Below, in pieces: positions 1 to 8,361 of a stretch of 59,955 bases of DNA. The notes beneath the pieces were generated by a model. The model made no database searches, was not told the origin of the DNA, and was given only the letters and a program-made list of their open reading frames with translations. The translations under genes were made by a program, and so were the position numbers. The first letter of the stretch is position 1; every line of letters starts with the position of its first letter. Source of the stretch: Prorocentrum cordatum (taxonomy: Eukaryota > Sar > Dinophyceae > Prorocentrales > Prorocentraceae); contig CAUYUJ010020720.1 in the NCBI GenBank assembly GCA_963575745.1, positions 1 to 59,955 on the forward strand, read 5' to 3'.

Positions 1-180
1 AGGAGGGAGGAGGAGGAGGAGGAGCAGGAGGAGGAGGGTAGGAGGAGGAGGAGGAGGAGGAGGAGGAGGAGGAGGAGGAGGAGGAGGAGGAGGAGGAGGA
101 GGAGGAGGAGTAGGAGGAGGAGGAGGAGGAGGAGGAGGAGGAGGAGGGAGGAGGGAGGAGGAGAGAGGAGGTAGGAGGAG
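1..180 (+). repeat. (GGA)n microsatellite
   Basis: Nearly uninterrupted GGA/GAG trinucleotide tract running off the left edge of the window, with occasional GGAG and GTAG interruptions. It would translate as poly-Glu, poly-Gly or poly-Arg, so open frames in it are not genes. Confidence 0.95.
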
Positions 181-711
181 GGATCGAGACTCGGGCTGCA
201 GCGCGCAGAGCACAGCTGGGCACGGCCGAGGCGGCGGGGCCGGCCGGCCGAGCCCGTCGTGCCTCGGCGGCGGGAGGGGCGCGGGCGGCGGCAGGCCCGG
301 GGCGCCCCAAGGCGCACGGCCCTCTCGGCGGAGGCAGGCCGGCAGCCGGCGGCGACGGGCCCGACGGCTGCGCCCCGCGCCTCGTCCAGGGCTCTTAGGT
401 CGGGCGCGTCAAGGATCGCCAGGAAGTAGTCAAAGAAGTACCGAGGGGCACGCACTCGAAGCATGGTCCAAGATGCAGTCAGAGCCTGTTTTTTGGTGCC
501 CCTCCTGCAGGGGACATCTGCAAAGTGGTCCAAGCATAGTTCGGGGACGATGGTTCGATGGTGTTTCGACTCTACGTTCGAGCCTTTGTCTGACTGTGTT
601 GCACTGCTTCGTCCAGCATCCGCCTGCAGGGGGGCACGCCCGACCCAACCGAAGCTGCCTCCTGCAGCGCCGCGCGTACGGACGGAGGCCGCGCGGGGCG
701 CAGAGCCTCAG
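181..711. other. GC-rich stretch without recognised gene
   Basis: GC-rich sequence with several overlapping open frames but no family I recognise and no clear signal peptide or domain. It ends in a CAG that forms the left border of the first intron-like element. Confidence 0.4.
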
Positions 712-1123
712 GAGGGGAAAAAACACAGACACAACTCATCGCCGATCCCCTGGAAGATATGGGAAAACTATGGGAAGTGGGGGGGAAGACAAAAGCCAGA
801 ACATATGGGACAAATATGGGGAATCCTCTTATTGGGGTGTATGTATTGCGAGGGCCTCACGGCCGGTGCCGCCGCCCCTGAAGACGACGAAGATGAAAAC
901 GAGGATGAGGAGGAGGAGGAGGAGGAGAAGGAGGAGGAGGAGGAGCAGGAGGAGGAGGAGGAGGAGGAGGAGGTAGAGGAGGAGCAAGAGGATGGGAGCA
1001 ACGGGGGGGAGGAGGAGGAGGAGAGGAGGAGGAGGAGGAGGAGGAGGAGGAGGAGGAGGAGGAGGAGGAGGAGGAATCCTCTTGTTCGTGTGTATTTGTT
1101 TGTGCGTCCCAGGGCCCCTTCAG
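712..1123 (+). mobile_element. Intron-like repeat family A, copy 1 (interrupted)
   Basis: The left part (712 to about 846) begins GAGGGG right after a CAG. It carries the family core: an A-rich CACAGACACA motif, GATCCCC, then GATATGGGAAAACTATGGG and GTGGGGGGAAGACAAAAGCC. A second right end (1073-1123) carries TGTGTATTTGTTTGTG and the terminal GGGCCCCTTCAG. The two parts share GGAATCCTCTT at 820-830 and 1073-1083, bracketing a stretch that ends in (GGA)n. This could be an 11-bp target duplication around an insertion, or a partial duplication of the element with microsatellite growth. Confidence 0.75.
905..1072 (+). repeat. (GGA/GAG)n microsatellite inside family A copy 1
   Basis: Two GGA-rich runs separated by a short non-repetitive piece near 985-1012. 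The tract abuts the resumed family A sequence exactly. Confidence 0.9.
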
Positions 1124-1319
1124 GGCCGACGCCCGCGGCCTCGCCGCAGGCGAGCAGCGCCGCCGCCGAGGCACGACGAAGCACAGCTCCGCGGCGGCAG
1201 CGGCGAGGCGCGGCCTCCGCAGAGCCGCAGCGGTGCGCCCCACCTGCGGGGGGCAGCGGCGAGCACGGCTTTCGGAGGAGGGCGAGGAAGACGACGCGCC
1301 GTCAGCCGCTAGGGGTCGG

Positions 1320-1338
1320 GTCGGGCCTGTCCCCTTAC
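1320..1338 (+). repeat. Solo end of the 5426-5632 MITE family
   Basis: GTCGGGCCTGTCCCCTTAC matches the terminal inverted repeat of the element at 5426-5632 with one base missing. No partner end was found nearby, so it is a solo or truncated end. Confidence 0.45.
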
Positions 1339-1377
1339 TGAACGCCGCACGCCGATCATCAATCTTTGTTGTAAGCA

Positions 1378-2657
1378 TGAGCCTGTCCGGCATGGCGGCG
1401 CTCTTCATGCTGCCAGTCGGCGCATGGGCCATTCAGCTTTGAGCACAGGTCAACTCGACCACCGAGAGCGGGCTAGCGTTGTCGAATGGCGGCGTGCTGT
1501 CTATGAAGAAGCCTCAGAATGGAAGATGGTTTCAGTGCTACTGCGGCGATCGGTGGCGCGCGGGTTGCCCAGAGTTTGAGCACAATCATGATGTCAAAGT
1601 TTGCGAAGGGGAGAGGTTCCAGATTTTCAATTCCGCAAATTCTGGAGACATTATCAATGGGCAGACAGTCTGACAGTCTGACTGAATCAACTCAGGTTCG
1701 GCGCATTGGTGCAGTGCACCGGCAGCGAGAACTGCCCTGCAACTGCTGTTTACCCTGCCGACCCAGCCTAGCGTGCCGTGACGGAGGATATTGGTTGCAC
1801 TGGTATTAGATTCCGAAGAGTCGATTCCGCAAACCTTGGAGTCATTCTGACTGAGCAGTCAATTTGCCTGAAGCATGTCCACAGAGACATGTGGTTGGAT
1901 TGCACCCTGTATTACTGCAAGGCCATGTCGACATGCCCTGATATTTACGCACTTTCCGACACTTCCCCTTGCACCAGTGTGAGACTGCTACCCCACGTCG
2001 GCACTCCGGCTCCGACACCAGCTCCGTCGCCGGCGCCAGCTCCGACACCACTTCCGACGCAACCTCTGACACCAGAACCAGCGCCAGCTCCGACACCATC
2101 AGCGGCAGCGCCACCTCCAGCGGGCGGCGCAGGCGCCGGGGCTCGGGCCGCGGGCGACCCCCATCTGCAGAAGATCCATGGCGAGCGGTTCGACCTGATG
2201 AGGGCGGGCGAGCATGTTCTGAGAAGCATCCCTCGTGGGGCGGCTGCTGACAGCGTCCTGCTTCGCGCGCAGGCCGATGCGCGCAAGTTGGGCGGACAAT
2301 GCACGGACATGTACTGCCAAAAGCTCAACGTTACCAGATCTTGGGCAGAGGCCAAGAAACCGGAGAGTACCATGGCAGCGTATCGCAACATGACGTCAAG
2401 ATGCCGGAATGGGTTGCCTTCGGCGAGGTCGAGTTTCAAGTCGTTAATGTACGGACGGTGGTTTGCTTTACTTGAGTTTGTACGTGAAGCATTTGGGCCG
2501 AGCGGGATTCTCAGTCGGAGGTCTTCTGGGCGAAGACGATCACGAGGACGTGAGCACCGCTCCTGATGCCTGCGCTCAGCGTGCAGCCCTCAGAGCAGGA
2601 GCGCACCGCAACGGAGGCCCAGAGGTGCCTTCAGTCGCAGCAGCAAGCTTCGACTGA
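1378..2657 (+). pseudogene. vWD-like domain secreted protein, broken
   Basis: ATG at 1378 opens a hydrophobic leader (MSLSGMAALFMLP...) that meets a TGA at 1440. The same frame then continues through a Cys-rich stretch containing GRWFQCYCGDRW and EFEHNHDVKVCEGERF. Further on, in another frame, a Pro/Ala/Thr linker (about 2005-2110) precedes GDPHLQKIHGERFDLM and LGGQCTDMYCQKLNVT. This resembles the start of a von Willebrand factor type D domain (GDPH...FD). The expected continuation is split over two more frames: KMPEWVAFGEVEF near 2398, then LYVKHLGRAGFSVGG near 2478. One in-frame TGA plus at least three frame changes in 1.3 kb argue for a pseudogene; unrecognised introns or base-call errors could explain some. 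The family match is from memory of similar dinoflagellate proteins. Confidence 0.6.
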
Positions 2658-3147
2658 GGGAGCTCCCGTCCGCCAAAGCGATTCCGCCAGGTGCCTATGC
2701 CAAGCGTTTGCTTTGCGGCATCAGTCGCCGCGTCAAGCTTGGCTCCTCAAGTCCTCCTCCTGCTCGCACCGCTTCCCTCCCATCTTTTCTATCTCCCCTT
2801 GGGGCCGCGCGCGGTCTGGCAGAGCGAACTGCCCGCCGTGCGTGGGAGATGCTACAGCAGTCTCGCAGCCCGCATGTCTGTCCTGCGCGCGGCAGCCGTT
2901 GATTCGTGTGCCCGCCTTGATCTGAAAAAAAACGGGTTCGGACACACGTTGGAGGCCCAACATCAAGCACATGCTTTTCGAATAATACCGCGCAGCACGC
3001 CAGGACCTCCTCCTGCTTTTTCTGCGTTTCCCCGTCCAATGTCGACATATCGTTGTTGACAAGACCGCAGCCATTGAGATTCGAGGGTTGGCCCAGCCTT
3101 GTTCCGGCGCAACACTCATACATACACACTGACTTCATATTTGCCAT
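2658..3147. other. Spacer between vWD pseudogene and secreted-protein gene
   Basis: No gene recognised. Pyrimidine-rich around 2750-2800 and 3005-3030. It must hold any promoter or trans-splice acceptor for the gene starting at 3148, but I see no TATA-like box or spliced-leader relic. Confidence 0.35.
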
Positions 3148-3999
3148 ATGCCTTGCACCTTTGGCATGCCAGCGTTATTGTTATTTTGTTTACTGCCACC
3201 CATTGCTCATGTGCGCACTGCTAAAAGCGAGCATGCCGATGATGCCACTTCGGTGCCGTTCTCTTTGGCAGATGTACCGCACGTTGGAGAGTGCGGGAAT
3301 GTTCTTGAATCGCTAGATCCACATTCCGATCTGAACATGTGCAAGGGAGTTGACGGGGAGTGCCCATCCGAATGCAAGGCTGCACTCCAGAATGCAAAAT
3401 CGTGCGTTGGGAAACCCGTGCAAGTAGGCTCAGAGAGCCGCAAGTTTGACATAACAATATTCTTGCCTCTTTTGACCCAAAGCTATTCTTCCCGCGGAGC
3501 AGATCGCAGCCACACCCTGTGGAATTGCATCCGAGACTCTGGTGGACTTGAGCTAGAAGACTTGTTCTTGCCATCGAATGGGGCTCGGGCAGACTGTGAT
3601 GACGCAGTAGAAGCCTTCAGGCTTTCCCGCCTTTCTGCATGTGATAGCGATGAGAATCGCATCGGGTGTGGGCGATTATGTTCTCGCATCCTGGGTGCTG
3701 TTCGAAGTCGTTGCAACAGCACCGCAACGTTCAGAGATCGAGACGGGAACGAGAAGTCAATTGCCGACCCATTCGTGCAAAGCTATTTGCTTGACGTGAC
3801 CCCTCGGCAGTGTCAATGCGCTTTACGTCGAGGCCTCTTTGGAGAATCGCGGGCTTGCACAGAGCCCGAGCTTGACAACGATGCCGGGTTGGCTGTGTAT
3901 GCATCTGCTGGTTATCCAGCTGCCTGCGGCAATTCCCGCCACTGTGCCAGCTCAGCACTTTGGGTGGCGACTGTTCTAGCAGTGCACAGGAAGCCGTAA
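3148..3999 (+). CDS. Secreted Cys-rich hypothetical protein, 283 aa
   Basis: Single uninterrupted frame of 283 codons ending in TAA. The N-terminus has signal-peptide features: hydrophobic residues 6-20 (GMPALLLFCLLPPIA) followed by a polar, acidic stretch. The mature part contains about 17 cysteines, several in pairs or close spacing (MCKGVDGECPSEC near residue 64, CGRLCSRILGAVRSRC near 174, CQCALRRG near 218). That fits a disulfide-rich extracellular or lumenal protein. Composition is balanced and not low-complexity, unlike most open frames here, so I take it as a real gene or a single large exon. A GGAAGCCGTAAC motif overlaps the stop codon and recurs about 40 bp downstream. No family recognised and no function assigned. 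Frame and start are fairly secure; completeness is not. Confidence 0.65.
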   Translation: MPCTFGMPALLLFCLLPPIAHVRTAKSEHADDATSVPFSLADVPHVGECGNVLESLDPHSDLNMCKGVDGECPSECKAALQNAKSCVGKPVQVGSESRKFDITIFLPLLTQSYSSRGADRSHTLWNCIRDSGGLELEDLFLPSNGARADCDDAVEAFRLSRLSACDSDENRIGCGRLCSRILGAVRSRCNSTATFRDRDGNEKSIADPFVQSYLLDVTPRQCQCALRRGLFGESRACTEPELDNDAGLAVYASAGYPAACGNSRHCASSALWVATVLAVHRKP

Positions 4000-4800
4000 C
4001 GTGTGTCATTTCGTGTCCCGAGACTGGGGGAAGCCGTAACATGCGGCACGCTCTTCCGCTTCGTGTTTGGGTGTCTCTCCTTGTCTTTGCCGTCGGTTTC
4101 TTCCCTTCCTCTTCTTCCCTCCGCTCTTAGGTCCTCTTTGTGCTTCTTGGGGGCGTCTCGGAGGCATCTTGTCTTGGGAGTCTCGCGGGGCCTTTGGGTG
4201 GCTCCTTGGGCCGTCTTAAGGCGCTTTTGGGCAAGCAGGCGCCTCCAGAGTCCGTCTTGGGGACATCTCGGGGCCGAGAAGGGTCTTTGGGGGTCTCTTT
4301 GGCTGTTTTGGGGTCTCCTTGAGCCGTCGTGGAGGCCTTGTTGGCAATCTTGAGGGCCGCTGGGGCTGTCTTGAGGGCTCTTGGGGGTCTCTTGGGTGGC
4401 TTTGGGGCCATCTTTGAGGCCTCTTCTACCGTCTTGTGCTGACAGAGGCCCGAACAAGCGAGAACGCAGCACTCACTGCTCTTCAGAAGCGCAAGGCTAA
4501 TATGTGATTGCCCTCCTTGGGGTCTTCTTGAAGCCCTCTCGAGCCGTATTGGGTGCCTCTTCGGGGTGTCTTGAGGCCATCTTCGGACGTCTTGGGGCCG
4601 TCGTGGGCCGTTCTGGAAGCATCTCGGGTCCTCTTGGCGGCCCTGGTGGTCTTCTGCGGCCGTCCTGGCAGCGTGTTGAGAGCCCTGGAGAGCGCCGGGG
4701 CGGCGTCCGAGGCCCAGAGGAGCCTCGGGAGAGAGGGGCGGGGCACGCAGGGAAGCGCTGGGAGTGAGGGGGGCCCCCAAAAGCAAGCCCCATCCAGGCA
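4000..4800 (+). repeat. Imperfect CTTGGGG-type tandem repeats
   Basis: Degenerate short repeats built around GTCTTGGGG, GGCCGTCTTG and CTCTTGGGGGTCTC, with no fixed period. Open frames here are by-products of the repeat. Related sequence recurs at 5740-5885 on this strand and, as reverse complement, in 56700-57250. Confidence 0.6.
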
Positions 4801-4802
4801 AT

Positions 4803-4975
4803 GCAGCACGTGGCCTCCTTCGGCCACGCGCAGAGGGGGGCATGGGGGAGGGGGGAAGGCTTCTTAGAAGCAGCCCCCCTGCTTCTTAGCAGCACGTGGC
4901 CCTCTTCGGCCACGCGCAGAGGGGGGCATGGGGGAGGGGGGAAGGCTTCTTAGAAGCACCCCCCCAGCTTCTTAG
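4803..4975 (+). repeat. 86-bp tandem duplication
   Basis: GCAGCACGTGGCC starts at 4803 and again at 4889. Both units run through CTTCGGCCACGCGCAGAGG, a G-rich run and CTTCTTAGAAGC. The CTTCTTAGAAG palindrome occurs in each copy and in variant form just downstream. Confidence 0.85.
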
Positions 4976-5051
4976 AAGGCGCGGGCCTTCTCTATACATG
5001 TGAGGCCGGCGCCTTCTGAGAAGCAGCCCCCTTCTGAGAAGCCTTCCCCCC

Positions 5052-5220
5052 TACAGTGCCGTTTTTAATACATGCTCCGCGTGCGGATCATGTATTACAA
5101 ATATAGGGATTTAGTATGAAAAACAACGATGAGTCCATGCATACATTCATTCATAGATTAATCATGCATTAAGAATCCTAGATTTTACAAAAGATCCCAT
5201 GTATTAAACACTGCCCTGTA
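5052..5220. mobile_element. AT-rich MITE-like element
   Basis: A 169-bp AT-rich island in GC-rich DNA. Its ends are inverted copies: TACAGTGCC...TTTAATACATG at 5052-5074 against CATGTATTAAA...GGCACT-like sequence ending TGTA at 5198-5220, 20 of 23 matching. No open frame of note. Size, composition and ends fit a non-autonomous DNA transposon. I did not find a second copy in the window. Confidence 0.6.
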
Positions 5221-5425
5221 CCCCTGCACCCTGCCCCCCTCCTGCGCGCCGCGAACTTCTGCCACGCCCCGGCGTGCCAGGGGCTCAGCTGCGCTGCGAC
5301 GCCCGCGCTGAGGCGCAGCACGTGCCGTGTGCAGGGCGTCCGTGCTGACACGCCGTGGCTTGGCTCTCCACGTGTCGGCCGACGTGTTGGCAGAGGTACC
5401 GCAACAGACCTGCGCGCCGGTCGTC

Positions 5426-5632
5426 AAAAGTAGGGTTGAGTCGGGCCTGTCCCCCTACAGGGTATTTTCGACGAACAATGAAACATACCCCCAAAATGTT
5501 CAAAACATACTCCTAAAATGATCTGGGGATTATTTTTTTAGTATTTTTGTCTTTTTTGGAGCATTTCTGGGGTATTTTTTATTTTTCGTCGAAAATCCCC
5601 CTGTAGGGGGACAGGCCCGACTTAAAAGTAGG
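5426..5632. mobile_element. MITE with ~36-bp inverted ends and 9-bp target duplication
   Basis: Inverted ends at 5440-5475 (GTCGGGCCTGTCCCCCTACA... to CGACGAA) and 5585-5621 are almost perfect. The core of about 110 bp is AT-rich. AAAAGTAGG occurs at 5426-5434 and 5624-5632, just outside the ends, which looks like a 9-bp target-site duplication. A solo end lies at 1320-1338. Confidence 0.8.
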
Positions 5633-6080
5633 TGTTTCTGGATATCCTTGGTCCCAATCCACTTCGGGCGTTCCTACTTCGAGAATCGGCACGGTGTTGA
5701 TGTGTTTTGTTATTAATCGCTTCGCTCATTCCGCCGGCCCTCGAGCGCTCTATGGGGCCTCTTTGAAGCCTCTTGGAGGCTTCTTTGGGGCCTCCTAGGG
5801 GCCTCTTGGGGGCCTCTTGGGGGTCTCTTGGGGCTCTTTCGCGGCGTCTTGGAGCCCCCTTGGGCCTCTTGGGGGGCGCGGCACGGTGTGGATGTGCTTT
5901 GTTATTCTCCCGCAGGGCCTGGACCCAATCTATGCCAGCCGCCCTCCTGCTTCCTGCCTTTGCCCACTCCTGCCGACCGACGTGCACGTGCCGAGCCCCG
6001 TGTCCACACGCCGAGGGTTTCGGTTTCGTGTTGCGCGTCGGGGCAGCTAGTTATAGGGCCAGGGTGTCGTGGTGGCGGAC
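5633..6080 (+). repeat. CTTGGGG repeat patch upstream of symporter gene
   Basis: Positions 5740-5885 repeat GGCCTCTTGGGG with variants, as at 4000-4800. The rest (5886-6080) is unique sequence that should contain the symporter 5' UTR. An in-frame TAG at 6054 lies upstream of the chosen ATG. No spliced-leader relic seen. Confidence 0.5.
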
Positions 6081-6257
6081 ATGGCCGTGCTGCTGCTCGC
6101 AGGCTTCTTCGCACGCTGCACTGTGCGGCCTCTGCGCCAGCTGCACCTGCCGGCCAGCCTCGTCGGGGGACTCCTGGGCCTCGCCGTGAAGGAGGCGCTG
6201 TCTCGCGCGAGTCCCCAGGCCGGCCGCTGGCTGGTCCAGAACTGGATGCTCGGCTGG
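6081..6257 (+). CDS. Sodium/glutamate symporter (GltS/ESS family), exon 1
   Basis: ATG at 6081 is the first after an in-frame TAG at 6054. The 59 codons read MAVLLLAGFFARCTVRPLRQ... then LHLPASLVGGLLGLAVKEAL, which corresponds to the first membrane segment and the P-x-x-x-GGLL motif of GltS N-termini. After TGG at 6255-6257 the reading becomes low-complexity Arg-rich, so I end the exon there. The next base pair is GA (GAGGAT). Joining codon 59 directly to GAG at 7117 keeps the frame and places the loop where the bacterial protein has it. The exact donor is an inference: shifting by a few bases within the shared GAGG is possible. Confidence 0.65.
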
Positions 6258-6295
6258 GAGGATCGGCGGCGCGCGCGGGGGGCAGCGAGGACGGG

Positions 6296-6594
6296 GAGGC
6301 CTTCCCAGGAGGCGGCGGGACTTCTCGGAAGCCTTCGCGCCTTCTGATGAGTTTTCGACGTGTGCGGGGAAGGCCTGGGGAACTCTAAAACGACGCGAAG
6401 ATCGGGACAAAATCGGATCGGGATAGCTCGAAATCTCTGAGAATCGGCGGGTTTGGAGGGCGTATTGGGCGCCGCGGCCGCTCCAGAGCGTTCCGGAACG
6501 CTCTGAGAGCGCTCCGGAACGCTCTGAGAGCGATTTTTCCCGATCCTCGCCCTGTTTGAGGCCTTCCCAGGAGGCGGCGGGACTTCTCGGAAGC

Positions 6595-6597
<3 letters not shown>
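6296..6597 (+). repeat. 38-bp direct repeat around intronic MITE
   Basis: The 38 bases starting GAGGCCTTCCCAGGAGG at 6296 recur exactly at about 6560-6597. They bracket the MITE at 6387-6553. This may be a duplication that carried the element, or a pre-existing repeat. Confidence 0.75.
6387..6553. mobile_element. MITE family F, copy 1 (in symporter intron)
   Basis: The left end AAACGACGCGAAGATCGGGA and the reverse complement of the right end (AAACAGGGCGAGGATCGGGA) match well over about 28 bp. Inside are two overlapping palindromes built from GAGCGTTCCGGAACGCTC. Interior blocks (CAGAGCGTTCCGGAACGCTC and AAATCTCTGAGAATCGGCG) recur in inverted order in the element at 54868-55001. Confidence 0.7.
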
Positions 6598-6628
<31 letters not shown>

Positions 6629-6685
6629 GCGTCGGCGTCGGCGTCGGCGTCGTCGTCGTCATATGTTTCGTCGTCGTCGTCATGG
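6597..6685 (+). repeat. (CGT)n microsatellite
   Basis: CGT/CGG trinucleotide run, interrupted by CATATGTTT near 6660. Confidence 0.9.
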
Positions 6686-6949
6686 CCTTCGGATGAGGTT
6701 TGCGACGTGCGCGGGGGAGGCCCGGGGAACTCCTCGCGGAAGGCCCGAGGCCTCCGGAGCCTTCTGAGGGGGCCCGCCCCCCTCGGCGGGGAGGAGGCGA
6801 CGGCGGAGTCCGAGCCCCACCCTGGCCCGTGGAGGATTCGGGCAGCTCGACGGGCGGCGGGGGGCAGGGTTCGGAGTTCGTCGAGCTCGTGGCGAAGTCC
6901 GGACCCCACCCCGGCCTCCCATCGGTCCAGGAGAATGGATGACTGGTGG

Positions 6950-7055
6950 ATTCCCTTCGGGGATCGTCCGTTAAAATTGGAACGATGCAGAGAAGATTAG
7001 CATGGCCCCTGCGCAAGGATGACACGCACAAATCGAGAAGTGTATACATTTTTTT
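6950..7055 (+). ncRNA. U6: U6 snRNA, full-length retrocopy in an intron
   Basis: Matches U6 over its whole length. It has the 5' stem-loop TTCCCTTCGGGGAT, then TTAAAATTGGAACGAT, a GCAGAGA variant of the ACAGAGA box, and AGATTAGCATGGCCCCTGCG. The AGC triad/ISL region AAGGATGACACGCACAAATC and a terminal run of seven T follow. U6 pairs with the 5' splice site and U4/U2 and forms the spliceosome active centre. After the T run come C, an A9 stretch and GAGGAT. AATGGATGACTGGTGG ends at 6949 and AATCGATGACTGGTGG ends at 7087, so a 15-of-16 direct repeat flanks the copy. A full-length RNA, an A tail and a target duplication are the marks of retroposition, so this is probably a retrocopy rather than the functional locus. 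The lone A-to-G in the ACAGAGA box could be species-specific or decay. Confidence 0.88.
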
Positions 7056-7116
7056 CAAAAAAAAAGAGGATAATCGATGACTGGTGGGGGCAAGGGTTCG
7101 GACGTCGCCACCTCAG

Positions 7117-8361
7117 GAGGTGGCGGGCTTCCTCATCAACGTGATCTTTGCGGCCATATTCCTTGGCCTCGAGATGCCCTCGCGCCGCGAGGTCTGGGAG
7201 GAGGGGGGGCCCCAGCTCTGCTTCGGGGAGCTGCTGAACATGGGCCAGTACGTTGTGGGCCTCAGCGTCAGCATGCTGCTCTCGGCCGTCTTCCCGGTGC
7301 CGAAGTTCTTCGGTTTCAACTTGCCAATGGCATTCGTCGGGGGGCATTCCAACTGCTTCGCCGTTAAAGACGCTTACGTTGAGCTGGGATGGGATGCTGG
7401 GAAGGATGCGTGTCTCCTGGCAGCAACCTCAGGTTTAGTCGGTGGCGTAGTCTTCGGAGTCCTGGCCGTGAACTTTGCGCGATGGTCGGGCAGGCTTTCG
7501 CCTGTTGGGGTTGCCATAGATCACAACGACGACGACGAGGACAGCGACCAAGCAGCTCAGGCATGGTCCGAAGTTGGAGTGGTTCCAGTGGGCAAGAGAG
7601 AGAGTGCTGGATCCCTTGTCACAGACTCAGAAGGGCTTGAGTCGATGGCCTTGCAGGCTGCCATCGTATTCGCTTGCATCTTCCTTGCCTATATCATCAA
7701 GCGCCTCCTCCTGTTATCCGAAGAGGTGGTTCCGCTTTTGAACGAGACCAAACCGTTCTCATACTTTCCATTCTTCTCTCTGGCAATTCTTGCTGGCATG
7801 GTACTCAACAGCATGTTCAAGTTCCTTGGCCTTGGCTTGCTCATTGACCGCCCGTCCATCGAACGCATTTCGGGTTTATCCTTGGAGTTACTCGTGCTCT
7901 GCGCCATCGCAAACACAGATGTATCAGGCGTACTCGAGGGATTGGTTCCACTTCTTGTACTGATCGCCGCAGGCTTCACTTTTACCGCAGGCATGCTCTT
8001 CTTTGTAGCACCACACTTTTTCACAGACTATTCCTATCAGCGGGGCTTCTTCGAGTTTGGATGCTGTTGTGGCACAACTCCTATTGGACTGCTCCTTTTA
8101 AACATGGTCGACCCTGATCCACCACTAAAGGTCAAGCGAGCCATTAGTATCAGACTCATGATCGACTGCCCAATCATCGGCATATATCTGGCAGCTGCAA
8201 TAGTAATGCTGACATCTGGACCCCATGGCACAATTCTTCTGCTAGTCGTTTCATGCTGTAAATTGTTTTTCTGGCTGGCTCTTTGGTACATCTGCTTCCG
8301 GCCACGGCAAGCCAGAACAGCACAGTCTGGTCGAGTCGAGATGGCCGCAATGTGTTCTTAG
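7117..8361 (+). CDS. Sodium/glutamate symporter (GltS/ESS family), exon 2
   Basis: With exon 1 this gives about 473 aa, near the usual 400-450 plus an extra loop. The family couples Na+ influx to glutamate uptake across a membrane. About ten hydrophobic segments are visible. Family signatures are the re-entrant-loop motif AFVGGHSNCFAV (near residue 132; GGH as in bacterial GltS), SLELLVLCAIANTDV, and the second re-entrant motif FGCCCGTTPIGLLLLNM (near 372), followed by the paired C-terminal segments. An acidic hydrophilic insert (DHNDDDEDSD, near 190-230) replaces the short cytoplasmic loop of bacterial homologues. The exon is uninterrupted and ends TAG at 8359-8361. Coding starts at GAG after CCTCAG. 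Eukaryotic members are uncommon outside algae, so the dinoflagellate copy may be an old bacterial acquisition; that is inference. Glutamate specificity cannot be read from sequence. Confidence 0.85.
   Translation, partial: EVAGFLINVIFAAIFLGLEMPSRREVWEEGGPQLCFGELLNMGQYVVGLSVSMLLSAVFPVPKFFGFNLPMAFVGGHSNCFAVKDAYVELGWDAGKDACLLAATSGLVGGVVFGVLAVNFARWSGRLSPVGVAIDHNDDDEDSDQAAQAWSEVGVVPVGKRESAGSLVTDSEGLESMALQAAIVFACIFLAYIIKRLLLLSEEVVPLLNETKPFSYFPFFSLAILAGMVLNSMFKFLGLGLLIDRPSIERISGLSLELLVLCAIANTDVSGVLEGLVPLLVLIAAGFTFTAGMLFFVAPHFFTDYSYQRGFFEFGCCCGTTPIGLLLLNMVDPDPPLKVKRAISIRLMIDCPIIGIYLAAAIVMLTSGPHGTILLLVVSCCKLFFWLALWYICFRPRQARTAQSGRVEMAAMCS

Larger units (their letters stand above)
6258..7116 (+). other. 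Symporter intron, 859 bp, GA-AG boundaries inferred
   Basis: The intron separates two parts of one symporter and is in phase 0. Left border TGG|GAGGAT, right border CCACCTCAG|GAGGTG, so the donor dinucleotide would be GA and the first exon bases after the acceptor repeat the donor sequence. Non-canonical donors and short direct repeats at intron ends are known in dinoflagellates. It is filled by insertions: a MITE (6387-6553), a CGT microsatellite and a U6 retrocopy (6950-7055). Confidence 0.6.

Noticed and set aside
857-1432. Long minus-strand open frame over the GGA tracts
   Set aside because: Translation is poly-Ser/Pro from the microsatellite plus antisense of GC-rich DNA; no domain.
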